Positions 7,874-17,340 are shown, counted from the stretch's first letter. The stretch: 33,171 bases of DNA from Natroniella acetigena (GCF_023227745.1 NZ_JALKBX010000024.1:1-33171); one strand, 5' to 3'. Notes: generated from the sequence alone by a model not told the origin. Program-made: numbers and translations.

Positions 7874-8569
7874 ATGTTTAAACATAATAAAGAATTACTA
7901 CATGAAGTTAAAGTAGATCAACCAAATCCTAACTATGCTACAATGTTGCAAGAACAATTAGGAGGGGCCAACGGTGAATTAAAAGCCGGCCTACAATATT
8001 TTAGCCAAAGCTTTAGAATCCAAGACCCAGAGATTAAAGATCTATTCTTAGATATTGCTGCCGAAGAATTTAGCCATGCTGAAATGGTAGCTACTACTAT
8101 CAATCTCTTAAATGGACATGATGTAGCCAATACTGATGATACTGTAGGTCAGATTCAATCCCAGGTATTAGGTGGACTATCCCCTATGTTAGCCAATGCT
8201 TCTGGTTCTCCCTTTACTGGCAACTTCATTAATGTTACTGGAGATATTGCAGCAGATATCCTCTCTAATATTGCTGCTGAACAGAGGGCCAAAGTAGTTT
8301 ATGAATATCTGTACCGCCAAATCGATGACGAAGGAGTTCGAGAAACGATCGATTTCTTATTAAACCGTGAAGAAGCACATAATGCTTTATTTAGAGAGGC
8401 ATTAAATAGGATTCAAAATGAAGAAAGATCCTCCAATCAAGACTTTGGAGTTACTGAAGATTCAAGATTATACTTTGACCTATCTACTCCGGGCAGATAC
8501 TTTGCCGACCCTAATCCTACTGCTCCTTCCTTTGATAATCCACGTCAAGATGATCAACCCCTACAATAA
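7874..8569 (+). CDS. Manganese catalase family protein
   Basis: This is a ferritin-like four-helix protein that dismutates hydrogen peroxide with a di-manganese centre. The 231-residue product has the ligand set of the family: E35 in NGELKAGLQY, E65 and H68 in AEEFSHAEM, E136 in AAEQRAKVV and H169 in REEAHNALF. Spore-coat CotJC belongs to the same superfamily, so a spore or general oxidative-stress role are both possible. AAAGGAG lies ten bases before the ATG. The gene stands alone on the plus strand, divergent from the thi promoter and ending at a perfect palindromic terminator. I see no clear -35/-10 pair upstream. Confidence 0.92.
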   Translation: MFKHNKELLHEVKVDQPNPNYATMLQEQLGGANGELKAGLQYFSQSFRIQDPEIKDLFLDIAAEEFSHAEMVATTINLLNGHDVANTDDTVGQIQSQVLGGLSPMLANASGSPFTGNFINVTGDIAADILSNIAAEQRAKVVYEYLYRQIDDEGVRETIDFLLNREEAHNALFREALNRIQNEERSSNQDFGVTEDSRLYFDLSTPGRYFADPNPTAPSFDNPRQDDQPLQ

Positions 8570-8577
8570 AAGGTTTG

Positions 8578-8603
8578 GGCTGTTGGTGAATTCACCAACA
8601 GCC
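8578..8603. terminator. Palindromic terminator between catalase and hemolysin III genes
   Basis: A 26-bp perfect palindrome (centre GAATTC, outer arms GGCTGTTGGTG and CACCAACAGCC) lies just after the catalase stop and next to the end of the convergent minus-strand gene. GTTTATT follows on the plus strand; the T-run is short, but position and symmetry support a two-way terminator. Confidence 0.8.
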
Positions 8604-8608
8604 GTTTA

Positions 8609-9247
8609 TTACAGTAATAAATATAATATAGCGAAAAAATGAAAAATACTCCCTGCTAAAACAAAGAGATGCCAGATGGCATGATGATACTTCAACTTTC
8701 TCCACACATAAAATACTGTTCCGGCAGTATATAATACTCCCCCTGTTATTAACAGAGTTAAGCTAGCCCTATTTAATGCTTGTGCTAATGGTCTAATAGC
8801 AACTACAATCAACCAGCCCATAATTAAATATAATACTGTTGAGAGTATCACGAATTTTTTAACCCAAAAAATTTTAAAAATAATTCCTATCACCGCTATG
8901 CCCCACACTATACCAAAAATCAGCCAACCCAAAAAACCTCGTAGCGGAATTAAAGTGATTGGAGTATAGGTTCCTGCAATCAATAAGTAAATAGCTGCAT
9001 GGTCAAGGATTTGAAAGATATCCTTCACCTTACCTTCTGCAAAGCTGTGATACAGAGTCGATGATAAATATAGAATTACTAAAGTAGAACCATAAATAGC
9101 AAAACTTACCTGATACCAAATATCTCCATAGATATTGGCCAATACAACTAAAACAACCAAAGCAGCAATTGCTAATCCTAAACCAACCCCGTGCAAAATA
9201 GCATTCGTAATCTCCTCACTTCTAGTAAACTTCTGATTAGCATCCAT
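8609..9247 (-). CDS. Hemolysin III / PAQR-family seven-helix membrane protein
   Basis: The 212-residue protein has seven hydrophobic segments and the family signature: EEITNAILHGVG near the N terminus, SSTLYHSF after the third segment, DHAAIYLLIAGTYTP in the fourth to fifth, and HHAIWHLFVLAGSIFHFFAI at the end. The conserved His and Asp residues form a metal-binding site in PAQR proteins. The name hemolysin III is historical and the physiological role in bacteria is unclear (membrane lipid homeostasis is often suggested). I prefer the ATG at 9247, nine bases after AGGGTG, over the GTG four codons earlier that lies inside that ribosome binding site. Confidence 0.9.
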   Translation of the reverse strand: MDANQKFTRSEEITNAILHGVGLGLAIAALVVLVVLANIYGDIWYQVSFAIYGSTLVILYLSSTLYHSFAEGKVKDIFQILDHAAIYLLIAGTYTPITLIPLRGFLGWLIFGIVWGIAVIGIIFKIFWVKKFVILSTVLYLIMGWLIVVAIRPLAQALNRASLTLLITGGVLYTAGTVFYVWRKLKYHHAIWHLFVLAGSIFHFFAILYLLL

Positions 9248-9369
9248 TTTATTATTCACCCTTAATTTGAAAAATAATTCTAATTTCCAACTTTTGATTT
9301 CTTATCATTTCAACAATTAAAGTTTCTATCTTTCTTTAGTCTTTCAATATTAATGATAATAATTCCTTT

Positions 9370-9399
9370 ATTTCTAAAAAAATCTAATTTTTTAGAAAT
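9370..9399. repeat. Perfect 12-bp hairpin of unknown role
   Basis: ATTTCTAAAAAA (9370-9381) pairs with TTTTTTAGAAAT (9388-9399) around a six-base loop. It lies in the gap between carB and the hemolysin III gene, beyond the carB terminator. It could be a second terminator or an operator upstream of the hemolysin III gene. Confidence 0.4.
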
Positions 9400-9410
9400 A
9401 GATCAATAGC

Positions 9411-9446
9411 AAAACAAAAGACCACTCCCAACAAAGGAGTGATCTT
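9411..9446 (-). terminator. Terminator of carAB
   Basis: On the minus strand AGATCACTCC pairs with GGAGTGGTCT (10 bp, one wobble), followed by TTTGTTTTG. It starts five bases after the carB stop codon. Confidence 0.88.
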
Positions 9447-9450
9447 CTTA

Positions 9451-12400
9451 TTAATTTAATAGATCATACTGATCTAGACTCAGTGCTTCAAATTGCTCAA
9501 TATCCTGTCCTAAAATCTGCAATAAAGCCCTGACAGTACTCAATGAAGTCAAGCATGGAATATTATAGCCAACAGTCTTTTGACGTAGCTTAAATCCAAA
9601 TCTATTCGCTAGCTTACCTCTTGTTGGAGTATTGATTACTAAATCAAACTTACCTTCTGTAATCAGATCAAATACATCCGCTCCTGTTTCATCTTCCTTG
9701 GCTACTGCTTCAATCTCTAACCCTTCTTGCTGTAAATACTGAGCTGTATTAGGCGTTCCTACTAATTTAAAATCTAGCTCCAATAGCCGCTCAGCAATCT
9801 CAACTACCTGCTCTTTATCTCGATCAGTAATCGATAATAAGACCTTACCTTGCTCTGGAATTTCAAAGCCCGCAGCCAGCATTGCCTTATACAATGCTTT
9901 AGGGTAAGTTTGCTCTGTACCCATTACCTCACCAGTCGATTTCATCTCTGGCCCTAAGAAGATATCTACATCAGGCAACTTCTCAAAGGAGAAGACCGGT
10001 GCCTTAACAGTCACATAATCAGATTCTGGAATTACTCCCGTTTGATAGCCTAAATCAATTAATTTTTCTCCTAACATTACCTTCGTTGCTAAATTGACCA
10101 TCGGCACTCCTGTTACCTTACTTAAGATCGGTACAGTTCTACTAGCCCGAGGATTGACCTCTAAAACATAAGGCTTTCCTGCTTGATCGACTACATACTG
10201 AATATTGACCAAACCTTCAATCTCCAATTCTTTAATCACCTTAATTGAATACTCCTCAATCTGTTGCTTAACTTCATCTTCTAAAGTCTGAGTCGGATAG
10301 ACAGCCATACTATCTCCTGAATGAATCCCTGCTCGCTCTATATGCTCCATGATTCCTGGAATTACAACCGTTTCTCCATCAGCAATCGCATCAACCTCAA
10401 CCTCTTTACCAGTAATATACTTATCAACTAAGATCGGATGTTCCGGTGAAACCTGGACTGCTAAATCCATATACTTTAATAATTCATCTTCTTTATAGAC
10501 TACTTCCATCGCCTGACCACCTAAGACATAAGATGGACGAACCAAGACCGGATAGCCTAACTTATCAGCAATCTCAGTTGCTTCTTCTCTAGTAGTTGCT
10601 GCATCTCCGGCAGGAGATGGAATCTCTAATCTATTTAATAATTGTAAAAACTTATCTCGATCTTCAGCTAAATCCATATTCTCTACACTAGTACCTAAAA
10701 CTTCAATGCCCTGCTTAGCTAAATCAGCTGCTAGATTAATTGATGTCTGCCCACCAAACTGTAAAATAACCCCTGCTGGATCTTCATTATTAATAATATG
10801 ATTGATATACTCTAGATTTATCGGCTCAAAGTACAACTTATCTGCTGTATCAGAATCGGTACTGACCGTCTCGGGATTATTATTAACGATAATTGATTCT
10901 ACTCCTATCTCTTTTAAAGCCTGAACACAGTGGACACTACAGTAATCAAACTCTATTCCCTGACCGATTCGGATTGGCCCAGAACCTATGACTAAGACCT
11001 TTTCCTCATCAGTTGGCTGACTTTCATTCTCCTCTTCATAAGTGGAGTAATAATAAGGAGTCTGAGCTGGAAATTCAGCTGCACAAGTATCAACCGTCTT
11101 ATAAACTGGGACCAACTCCAGCTCCTCTCGCTGCTTAATTACCTCTTCTTCACTACTTCCAATCAACTGAGCTAAATAGTCATCACTGATTCCCATCTCT
11201 TTAGCTGTAGTCAACAACTTGGCAGTTAACTGACCTTGCTCTGCAATCTTTTCTTGTAAATTGACCAACTTAGCCAACTTATGAACAAAGAAGAGATCAA
11301 TTCCTGTCAACTCAACTATCTCTGCTACTGTAACCTCTCTTTCTAAAGCCTCAATCAGTAAAAATAATCGCTCATCAGTTGGATTTACTATTGCCTCTTT
11401 CAATTCGGCCGTTGATAGATGGCTGAAATCTGCTGAAGTCAGATCAATATCTGCATCCAGCGAATCAATAGCCTTCAATAATGACTCCTCAAAATTACGA
11501 CCAATAGCCATCACTTCTCCTGTCGCCTTCATCTGAGTCGTTAAGTCCCGATCAGCAAAGGAAAACTTATCAAACGGCCAACGTGGAATCTTACTGACGA
11601 CATAATCTAAGGTCGGCTCAAAACAGGCTGTCGTCTTACCTGTGACAGAGTTTTTAATCTCATCAAGTTGAAGACCGATTGCTATCTTAGCTGCTACCCG
11701 AGCAATTGGATAGCCTGTTGCCTTAGAAGCTAAAGCACTAGAACGGCTGACCCGTGGATTGACCTCAATTACAGAGTACTCCATACTATTAGGATTTAGA
11801 GCAAACTGAATATTACAGCCCCCCTCAATTCCTAAAGCTCGAATAATCTTTAAGGAAGCAGAACGTAACATCTGATACTCCTTATCCCGTAAAGTCTGGC
11901 TAGGAGCCACTACAATACTATCCCCAGTATGAATCCCTACTGGATCAAAGTTCTCCATATTACAAACAATAATACAGTTATTATTACGATCTCGTAAAAC
12001 TTCATACTCAATCTCTTTCCAACCAGCAATGCTCCGCTCTAATAAGACTTGATTGACCGGACTATTCTTTAAACCTCTACTTACTATATCAAGCAACTGT
12101 TCTTTATTATCGGCAATACCACCACCAGCTCCCCCCATCGTAAAGGCTGGTCGAATGATTAATGGATAACCGATCTGATCAGCAAACTTAACTGCTTCTT
12201 CTACACTATCAGTTATCTCACTTTGAGCAATCGGTTCATCTATCTCTTCCATTAACCTCTTAAATTGCTCTCTATCCTCTGCCTGATCAATCGTCTCTAA
12301 TGACGTTCCTAACATTTTAATCTCTTTATCCTCTAAAAAACCAGACCGGGCCAACTCCATTGCCAAGTTCAATCCTGTTTGACCTCCTAAAGTCGGTAAG

Positions 12401-12657
12401 ATCCCATCTGGCTGCTCTTGCTCAATTACCTTCTTAACAAAATTCAAGGTCAATGGTTCTATATAGACCTTATCTGCAATATCCTGATCGGTCATAATCG
12501 TCGCTGGATTACTATTGATCAAAACAACTTCAAGACCTTCCTCTGCTAAAGCTCGACAGGCCTGACTACCTGAATAATCAAACTCAGCAGCCTGCCCAAT
12601 TATAATTGGCCCCGAGCCAATCACTAACACTTTCGATATATCTTCATACTTTGGCAT
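9451..12657 (-). CDS. carB: Carbamoyl-phosphate synthase large chain CarB
   Basis: CarB makes carbamoyl phosphate from bicarbonate, ammonia delivered by CarA and two ATP, for arginine and pyrimidines. The 1068 residues match the full-length enzyme. The carboxy-phosphate half comes first ([21 protein letters not shown] at 10-30, [30 protein letters not shown]). The carbamoyl-phosphate half follows ([20 protein letters not shown] near 555, [19 protein letters not shown]), and an MGS-like allosteric domain ends the protein ([20 protein letters not shown]). It follows carA across a 149-bp repeat-bearing gap. Its ribosome binding site CCGGGGGG sits at the end of that repeat. A terminator follows immediately. 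Confidence 0.98.
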   Translation of the reverse strand: MPKYEDISKVLVIGSGPIIIGQAAEFDYSGSQACRALAEEGLEVVLINSNPATIMTDQDIADKVYIEPLTLNFVKKVIEQEQPDGILPTLGGQTGLNLAMELARSGFLEDKEIKMLGTSLETIDQAEDREQFKRLMEEIDEPIAQSEITDSVEEAVKFADQIGYPLIIRPAFTMGGAGGGIADNKEQLLDIVSRGLKNSPVNQVLLERSIAGWKEIEYEVLRDRNNNCIIVCNMENFDPVGIHTGDSIVVAPSQTLRDKEYQMLRSASLKIIRALGIEGGCNIQFALNPNSMEYSVIEVNPRVSRSSALASKATGYPIARVAAKIAIGLQLDEIKNSVTGKTTACFEPTLDYVVSKIPRWPFDKFSFADRDLTTQMKATGEVMAIGRNFEESLLKAIDSLDADIDLTSADFSHLSTAELKEAIVNPTDERLFLLIEALEREVTVAEIVELTGIDLFFVHKLAKLVNLQEKIAEQGQLTAKLLTTAKEMGISDDYLAQLIGSSEEEVIKQREELELVPVYKTVDTCAAEFPAQTPYYYSTYEEENESQPTDEEKVLVIGSGPIRIGQGIEFDYCSVHCVQALKEIGVESIIVNNNPETVSTDSDTADKLYFEPINLEYINHIINNEDPAGVILQFGGQTSINLAADLAKQGIEVLGTSVENMDLAEDRDKFLQLLNRLEIPSPAGDAATTREEATEIADKLGYPVLVRPSYVLGGQAMEVVYKEDELLKYMDLAVQVSPEHPILVDKYITGKEVEVDAIADGETVVIPGIMEHIERAGIHSGDSMAVYPTQTLEDEVKQQIEEYSIKVIKELEIEGLVNIQYVVDQAGKPYVLEVNPRASRTVPILSKVTGVPMVNLATKVMLGEKLIDLGYQTGVIPESDYVTVKAPVFSFEKLPDVDIFLGPEMKSTGEVMGTEQTYPKALYKAMLAAGFEIPEQGKVLLSITDRDKEQVVEIAERLLELDFKLVGTPNTAQYLQQEGLEIEAVAKEDETGADVFDLITEGKFDLVINTPTRGKLANRFGFKLRQKTVGYNIPCLTSLSTVRALLQILGQDIEQFEALSLDQYDLLN

Positions 12658-12660
12658 AAT

Positions 12661-12806
12661 TAACCCCCCGGTAAATCAATTAATATCTAATATTTAATAA
12701 TTAATAGTTAAAATTCAAAATCATTTAATCAATTTTTTTATTATTCATTATTCAATATTAAGTATTCAATATTAAATGCTGTTAATTATTCATTATTCAA
12801 TGCTTT
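12661..12806. repeat. AT-rich intergenic repeat between carA and carB
   Basis: The carB-proximal 50 bp (12672-12720) are nearly identical to the thiS-proximal repeat at 3672-3720. The carA-proximal part (12740-12803) is built of ATTCATTATTCAATATT-like units. The unit GCATTGAATAATGAATAATTAA starts just after the carA stop, read on the minus strand. The CCGGGGGG at the other end acts as the carB Shine-Dalgarno. Confidence 0.7.
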
Positions 12807-13889
12807 TTATGCTGTTTTTTCAAGCATCATCTCTAAAAACTTAGTAAATAAGAACCCAGAGTCCTCTGGCCCTGGTGCCGCTTCAGGATGGTACTGGACT
12901 GAAAAGATAGGTAACTGCTGATGCTTAATTCCCTCTACAGTTCCATCATTTAAGTTCAGATGTGTTACCTTAACATCTGATGGTAAGCTATCTTTCTCTA
13001 ACGCATAGCCATGATTTTGCGAAGTAATAAAGATCCGACCACTGGATAAATCTTTAACCGGCTGATTTCCTCCATGATGACCAAACTTCATCTTATAAGT
13101 CTTCCCTCCTAAAGCAAGCCCTAATACATGATGGCCTAAACAAATTCCACTCAATGGTAAGGCACCAATTAACTCCCTAACCATCTCTACAACTTCAGGA
13201 ATATCTTTAGGATCACCTGGCCCATTCGATAACAAAACTCCTGTCGGATTTAATCTTTTAATCTCTTCAGCACTAGTAGTGGCAGGAACCACTGTTATCT
13301 GACAGCCTAACTGTACTAAAGAATCCAAAATACTGCCCTTAACTCCCAAATCGACTACAACTAAATTATGCTGAGCAGAGTTTGAACCTAAAGTATAGAT
13401 CTTATCTGTAGTAACCTGCTCAACTACATCACTTGGAAATTGACTTGCTTTAGCCTTCGCAATTAAAATCTGTGGGTCACTCTCTTCAGTAGATATAATC
13501 CCCTGCATCATTCCTTCTTGGCGGATATGCTTAGTCAAAGCTCTAGTATCGATGCCCTTAATTCCAATAATATGATGCTGAGCTAAATACTGACTACTTC
13601 CCCCTTCAGACTTCCAATTACTTGGCATATCACAGTCCTCTTTAACTATAAATCCTGAGACTTGAACTTCAATTGATTCTGTATCTTCACCATTAACTCC
13701 ATAATTTCCAATCAATGGATAGGTCATCGTCACTAATTGACCCTTATAAGAAGGATCGGTTAAGACTTCCTGATACCCGGTCATACTAGTATTAAAGACA
13801 ACTTCACCAGTCACTTCACCCGTTGCTCCAAAGGATTGGCCCTCAAAATACCGTCCATCCTCCAAAGCTAAAATAACTTTTTTCATCAC
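12807..13889 (-). CDS. carA: Carbamoyl-phosphate synthase small chain CarA
   Basis: CarA is the glutamine amidotransferase subunit that passes ammonia to CarB. The 360-residue protein has the N-terminal CarA domain (LALEDGRYFEGQSFG, VFNTSMTGYQEVLTDPSY) and a class I glutaminase domain with GICLGHHVLG (nucleophile C250) and the VQYHPEAAPGPED catalytic His/Glu. An oddity is His at 254, where GICLGHQ is the usual sequence. The start is either the GTG at 13889 (seven bases after AGGGAG) or the ATG directly following it. A promoter with ArgR-box-like sites lies upstream, suggesting arginine control. Confidence 0.97.
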   Translation of the reverse strand: MMKKVILALEDGRYFEGQSFGATGEVTGEVVFNTSMTGYQEVLTDPSYKGQLVTMTYPLIGNYGVNGEDTESIEVQVSGFIVKEDCDMPSNWKSEGGSSQYLAQHHIIGIKGIDTRALTKHIRQEGMMQGIISTEESDPQILIAKAKASQFPSDVVEQVTTDKIYTLGSNSAQHNLVVVDLGVKGSILDSLVQLGCQITVVPATTSAEEIKRLNPTGVLLSNGPGDPKDIPEVVEMVRELIGALPLSGICLGHHVLGLALGGKTYKMKFGHHGGNQPVKDLSSGRIFITSQNHGYALEKDSLPSDVKVTHLNLNDGTVEGIKHQQLPIFSVQYHPEAAPGPEDSGFLFTKFLEMMLEKTA

Positions 13890-13954
13890 TGCTCAACTCC
13901 CTTACAAGTAATAATTTATCTCATCTTATTTATCTGCAACCTTCTTGTTAAATA

Positions 13955-14007
13955 ATTATACATTAAAATGTATGTTTATTCAAGCGGTATGAAAAAATTA
14001 TTCATTT
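13955..14007 (-). promoter_or_regulatory. carA promoter with ArgR-box-like operators
   Basis: On the minus strand TTGAAT (13978-13983) and TATAAT (13955-13960) are exactly 17 bases apart. CTTGAATAAACATACATT (13967-13984), covering the -35, and AATGAATAATTTTTTCAT (13990-14007), just upstream, both resemble the ArgR/AhrC operator (an 18-bp palindrome of the AATGAATAATTATTCAT type). Two neighbouring boxes over a promoter would allow repression by arginine. The promoter is clear; the operator call is by resemblance only. Confidence 0.7.
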
Positions 14008-14237
14008 AATTGATATATAGCTTAACTTCAATTTACAATGTACAATTGACAAAATTGACAATTAAAACCTTTAAATCTTATAACCAAAATCAATCAAAGC
14101 TTATTATCACAAGGTTTTTCAGAAAACTTAAGCTTTTAAGAACTTGATCTTTAATTGTAAATTGTACATTCCGTCAATTGTCAATTGTGAAGCTATATTG
14201 TAATTTAGTATAACTTCTGAATTTATAACAAAATAAA
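14008..14237. repeat. Long imperfect inverted repeat upstream of carA
   Basis: The left arm (about 14020-14066) has TTTACAATGTACAATTGACA units. The right arm (about 14152-14193) has the complementary order, TTGTAAATTGTACAT and GTCAATTGTCAATTGTGAAGC. The core (about 14067-14150) is A-rich and contains an AAGCTTTTAAG stretch. No gene is visible. With the promoter, this accounts for the 390-bp gap between carA and the next gene. Confidence 0.7.
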
Positions 14238-14275
14238 AAAGGACAAGTTGGAATTTAAATTCCAACTCGTCCTTT
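14238..14275 (-). terminator. Terminator of the NusG-domain-II gene
   Basis: A 17- to 19-bp stem (arms AAAGGACNAGTTGGAATTT and complement, one mismatch) begins about five bases after the stop codon of the minus-strand gene and is followed on that strand by TTTTTTATTTT. It separates this transcription unit from carAB. Confidence 0.9.
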
Positions 14276-14279
14276 ATTA

Positions 14280-14735
14280 TTAAAAAGTCATTACATCAAT
14301 ATCCTGTTCTGTTTCTGTTTCCTGAACCGCTTCAACTGTAACCACCATCTTAATTGGCATTGAAACGATTATCTGATAAGGTTGACTAATCCAACCCATA
14401 TCATGATGAATTGGCAAAGGAGAAATTTCTTTATTCAACCGATCCAATCTTACTTCTCCATCCTTCATCTTTAAAACACCTTGATACTGCTCACCTTCAA
14501 AGCTAAAGTCAAACTCTATCCGTTCTAGCTCTTCAGTTTCAAGTAACTCATGCCGATAAACTTCTTCATTATCCGTAGTAACAACAACCTCTTTAGCAGC
14601 ATCAACTTCTTTCGTTATTACTTTAGGGGTCAGTACTATCATTGATAAACTGATCAAGATAACTAAAACTACAACCACTCTGTCCGCAACAGTCATTATC
14701 TTATTAACTTTATCTAACCCTAGCTTTTTTATCAT
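14280..14735 (-). CDS. Membrane-anchored NusG domain II-like protein
   Basis: The roughly 151-residue product has one N-terminal membrane segment (about residues 17-37, VADRVVVVLVILISLSMIVLT without its last residues) and an extracytoplasmic domain. Its C-terminal half, LKMKDGEVRL then DMGWISQPYQIIVSMPIKMVV, matches the pattern of the small NusG domain II family (PF07009). Family members usually carry two cysteines before the GWI motif; this one has none (SPLPIHHDMGWIS). The start is taken at the ATG at 14735 with GGTGA just upstream; an ATG four codons earlier is possible. The gene is followed by a strong terminator. Function is unknown; members often neighbour FMN-binding or cofactor genes, but not here. 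Confidence 0.7.
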   Translation of the reverse strand: MIKKLGLDKVNKIMTVADRVVVVLVILISLSMIVLTPKVITKEVDAAKEVVVTTDNEEVYRHELLETEELERIEFDFSFEGEQYQGVLKMKDGEVRLDRLNKEISPLPIHHDMGWISQPYQIIVSMPIKMVVTVEAVQETETEQDIDVMTF

Positions 14736-14838
14736 CAGTATCACCATCTCGGATAATTATTTTCTTCAGATTCCTCTTGCTTATTATATAATATTTGTCT
14801 ATCAAAATAAAGACCTAACAAAAGTATTCTTAATCAAT

Positions 14839-15573
14839 TTATTTCTCTAAAAAATTGATTATCCGATGATGAATCATCTCTTTTTCTGAACCTAAAGTAA
14901 CTACATGTCCAGAATTTTCTAGCCATAATAATTCTTTTTGTTGACTACTTATCTGTTCATAAATAATCTCTGCACTAACCGATCGGACCGTCTGATCTAG
15001 CTTAGATTGAATAATTAACGTCGGACATTCGACTTGTTCTAAATCATTCTTAGCCAATTTTATTAGCTTTAACAGACTGGGCACTGTTTTAATCGGTGTA
15101 GCTGAATAACCAATATCATATATTTCATCTTCTAACTTCTCTCCCCCACTAGAATAATTAAAACGTTTAAAATACTGTAGAACCGGAGTCAAATAAGCCA
15201 ATCTATTTTGAATCTTAATTGGAGCAGCTAAGGAGACTACCTTATCTACTGCATAATTTTCTGCCAATATTAAGGATAATATCCCACCCATTGATAAACC
15301 TAGTACATACACTTGGTTATACTCTGTTTTTAACTGCTGATATTCCTCTTCAACTGCTGCTAGCCAATCCTGCCAATCTGTCTGCTCCATATCTTCCATA
15401 CAAGTCCCATGACCTGGTAATAAGATTCCACTGACAGTATAACCCTCTTGGTGCAAGGCTTCCCCTAATAATCTCATATGACCTGGAGAGCCTGTAAATC
15501 CATGAATTAAAAGACATGCAGTTTGATTTCCCTCAAAATAAAATGGTTCTACATATTCAGAAAGGTATTCCAT
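14839..15573 (-). CDS. Alpha/beta-hydrolase, Est30-like carboxylesterase
   Basis: The 244-residue protein has the esterase fold marks: the oxyanion segment LLIHGFTGSPGHM (21-33), LLPGHGTC, the nucleophile elbow GLSMGG (S94), an acid in QSKLDQTV (D193) and a base in NSGHVVTLG (H223). These are the order and spacing of the Geobacillus Est30 / monoacylglycerol-lipase-like group. No signal peptide is seen, so it should be cytoplasmic. AGGGGGA lies ahead of the ATG. It follows the antiporter by 31 bases and is probably co-transcribed with it, though no functional link is obvious. Confidence 0.9.
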   Translation of the reverse strand: MEYLSEYVEPFYFEGNQTACLLIHGFTGSPGHMRLLGEALHQEGYTVSGILLPGHGTCMEDMEQTDWQDWLAAVEEEYQQLKTEYNQVYVLGLSMGGILSLILAENYAVDKVVSLAAPIKIQNRLAYLTPVLQYFKRFNYSSGGEKLEDEIYDIGYSATPIKTVPSLLKLIKLAKNDLEQVECPTLIIQSKLDQTVRSVSAEIIYEQISSQQKELLWLENSGHVVTLGSEKEMIHHRIINFLEK

Positions 15574-15604
15574 TCAAATCCCCCTATACAATTAACCTTA
15601 ATTA

Positions 15605-16885
15605 CTAAACATTAGTTTCCCCCGCCTTAGTAATTGCATGCTTAGTAGACAATGGTCCATAAACTTCACTCAAGATACTGACAAACAAGATAATATTAAA
15701 GATCAATAAACCAACTCTAGGATCATTTGCAAAGTCTTGTTGTACCCTATACGCCAAAGCCAAAGATAGACCACTCTGTGATAACAAACCCATTCCGATA
15801 TGCTTCTTAATCTTCTCTTGGGCACCACCTAGCCAAGCTCCTAAATATGATCCTCCTATCTTACCACTAACCCTTAATAAAGTATATACTAAAGCAATCA
15901 GCAAAAAGATACCCGAAGTTAACGTTGATAACTGTATTTTAGTTCCTACTAGGATAAAGAACATAGCATACAATGGAATACTTAAAGTCTCCCTTTCTGC
16001 ACTGATTTCTAAATTCTTACGAGCAAAATTTTGATAAGCAAAACCAACAGCCATATTAGTAAGCAATGGCGATAAATGCAATACTGTTGCACTTGCTGTA
16101 GCTCCAATTATTGTGGCTACTAATGTCAGTACTTTTTTAGTCTTATCATGCAAACTAGCCATAAATTTCTGAGAAATATATCCTAACAAAAGCCCGAGGA
16201 TTACTGAACCTACTATCTCAACTATCGGAAATAAAATAACATTGCTAAAAGAAATTTCTCCTACCCCTGAATACTTAATCAAAGCAATTGGCTTAACAAG
16301 ACTAAAGATGATCAAAGCTGCAGCATCTCCAAGACCTACAACAGCCATAATCATTGAAGTCAAAATTCCTTTAGCATCATATTCTTGTAGAACCATTACA
16401 GTAGAGCCAGGTGCACTTGCTGTAGCTAAACCTCCAAAAATTAAAGCAACATAGATAGGTTGACCTAACAACAATATACCTGAAGTCACTAATGTAAATG
16501 CTGCTAGAGCTTGTATAATCACTGTCCAAAAGATTGTCCGCCCAAAGTTTTTAAATATCTTAATTGAAAGTTCCGTACCGATAGTAAATGCAATAAATGA
16601 TAAAGCTAAATCTGCTACATAATCGAAACTATTAATTGTATAAGCATACCATTCTTTTTGCACCTCTGTTAAAAAAGGTAGTCGTTCCACTAAACTGACA
16701 CTCAAAAAGATTCCTAAAAATACATACCCCACTATAATTGGCATCCTGATTCTCTTAGTTAAAAGTACCATAATTAACCCTAAGAACATCAAACCACCAA
16801 TTAAATAAATTGCTTTGTTGCTAGCTCGATTAAACATCATCCATTTTTGTAATTCTGTCAAAGTACTAACTGTTTCTAATGTCAT
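15605..16885 (-). CDS. CPA2-type cation/proton antiporter membrane protein
   Basis: The 426-residue product has about 12 hydrophobic segments and no cytoplasmic TrkA-N domain. LSFIAFTIGTEL, GGLATASAPGSTVMVLQEY and AVVGLGDAAALIIFSLV match the core of the Kef/NhaP-like monovalent cation:proton antiporters, where the conserved Asp (here in GLGDAAAL) helps carry the ion. The start is the ATG at 16885, with GGAGGAAG upstream, and it overlaps the stop of the CBS gene by ATGA. Coupling to a CBS protein suggests that transport is gated by a nucleotide or similar ligand. The ion (Na or K) cannot be decided from sequence. Confidence 0.88.
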   Translation of the reverse strand: MTLETVSTLTELQKWMMFNRASNKAIYLIGGLMFLGLIMVLLTKRIRMPIIVGYVFLGIFLSVSLVERLPFLTEVQKEWYAYTINSFDYVADLALSFIAFTIGTELSIKIFKNFGRTIFWTVIIQALAAFTLVTSGILLLGQPIYVALIFGGLATASAPGSTVMVLQEYDAKGILTSMIMAVVGLGDAAALIIFSLVKPIALIKYSGVGEISFSNVILFPIVEIVGSVILGLLLGYISQKFMASLHDKTKKVLTLVATIIGATASATVLHLSPLLTNMAVGFAYQNFARKNLEISAERETLSIPLYAMFFILVGTKIQLSTLTSGIFLLIALVYTLLRVSGKIGGSYLGAWLGGAQEKIKKHIGMGLLSQSGLSLALAYRVQQDFANDPRVGLLIFNIILFVSILSEVYGPLSTKHAITKAGETNV

Positions 16886-17340
16886 TTTTCTGCTTCCTCC
16901 ATTTCTAATAAATAACATAGTAGATCTGCTCGTGAAATATACCCTCTTAATTTTTCTTCATGGTTAACTACATATAGTCGAGACTCTTCATTTTCTAGCA
17001 TGATTTCAGCTACATTATCCATTGAATCCGTTTCTTGAACAGCAGTTGTAGTAGGAGACATATATTCTTTAATTTTTCTCTTCTTAATCTCTTGCAAATT
17101 TTGTGCAGCATGATTAACTTCATACAATAATTTATGCATCTCTATGACTCCATACTGCTCAGGTAAAATATTCTTTAGCAGATTCTCACTATAAATTGTC
17201 CCTAAAAATCTATTATCTTCATCAACTATAGGTAATACACTTGCTTCAATTTTATACATAATTCTAATCACTTGATCAACAGTTTCGTTAGCACAGACTG
17301 AATTAAGCGTTCTCATCATATACTTTTTCACTAAACTCAT
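16882..17340 (-). CDS. CBS-domain pair protein
   Basis: The 152-residue protein consists of two CBS motifs. The first spans about residues 1-58 (VDQVIRIMYKIEASVLPIVDEDNRFLG, abbreviated here as the VLPIVDEDNRFLGTI core). The second spans about 92-148 (YMSPTTTAVQE, then RLYVVNHEEKLRGYISRADL). CBS pairs bind adenosine nucleotides or SAM and often regulate transporters. I choose the ATG at 17340 with GAGGTGG six bases upstream, which overlaps the end of the PfkB-like gene by 38 bp. The 3' end overlaps the antiporter start by ATGA. It is the middle gene of a tightly coupled trio and is likely the regulatory subunit of the antiporter. Confidence 0.88.
   Translation of the reverse strand: MSLVKKYMMRTLNSVCANETVDQVIRIMYKIEASVLPIVDEDNRFLGTIYSENLLKNILPEQYGVIEMHKLLYEVNHAAQNLQEIKKRKIKEYMSPTTTAVQETDSMDNVAEIMLENEESRLYVVNHEEKLRGYISRADLLCYLLEMEEAEK

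Noticed and set aside
13890-14279. PyrR attenuator or uracil-responsive leader before carA
   Set aside because: No PyrR anti-antiterminator consensus or terminator stands between the promoter and carA; the long inverted repeat lies upstream of the promoter.
16242-16454. 70-codon plus-strand frame opposite the antiporter gene
   Set aside because: It is a shadow of the antiporter reading frame with no ribosome binding site.
17303-17340. Frameshift fusing the PfkB-like and CBS genes
   Set aside because: The CBS start has its own GAGGTGG and the PfkB-like frame ends naturally after an acidic tail; the overlap is best read as translational coupling.
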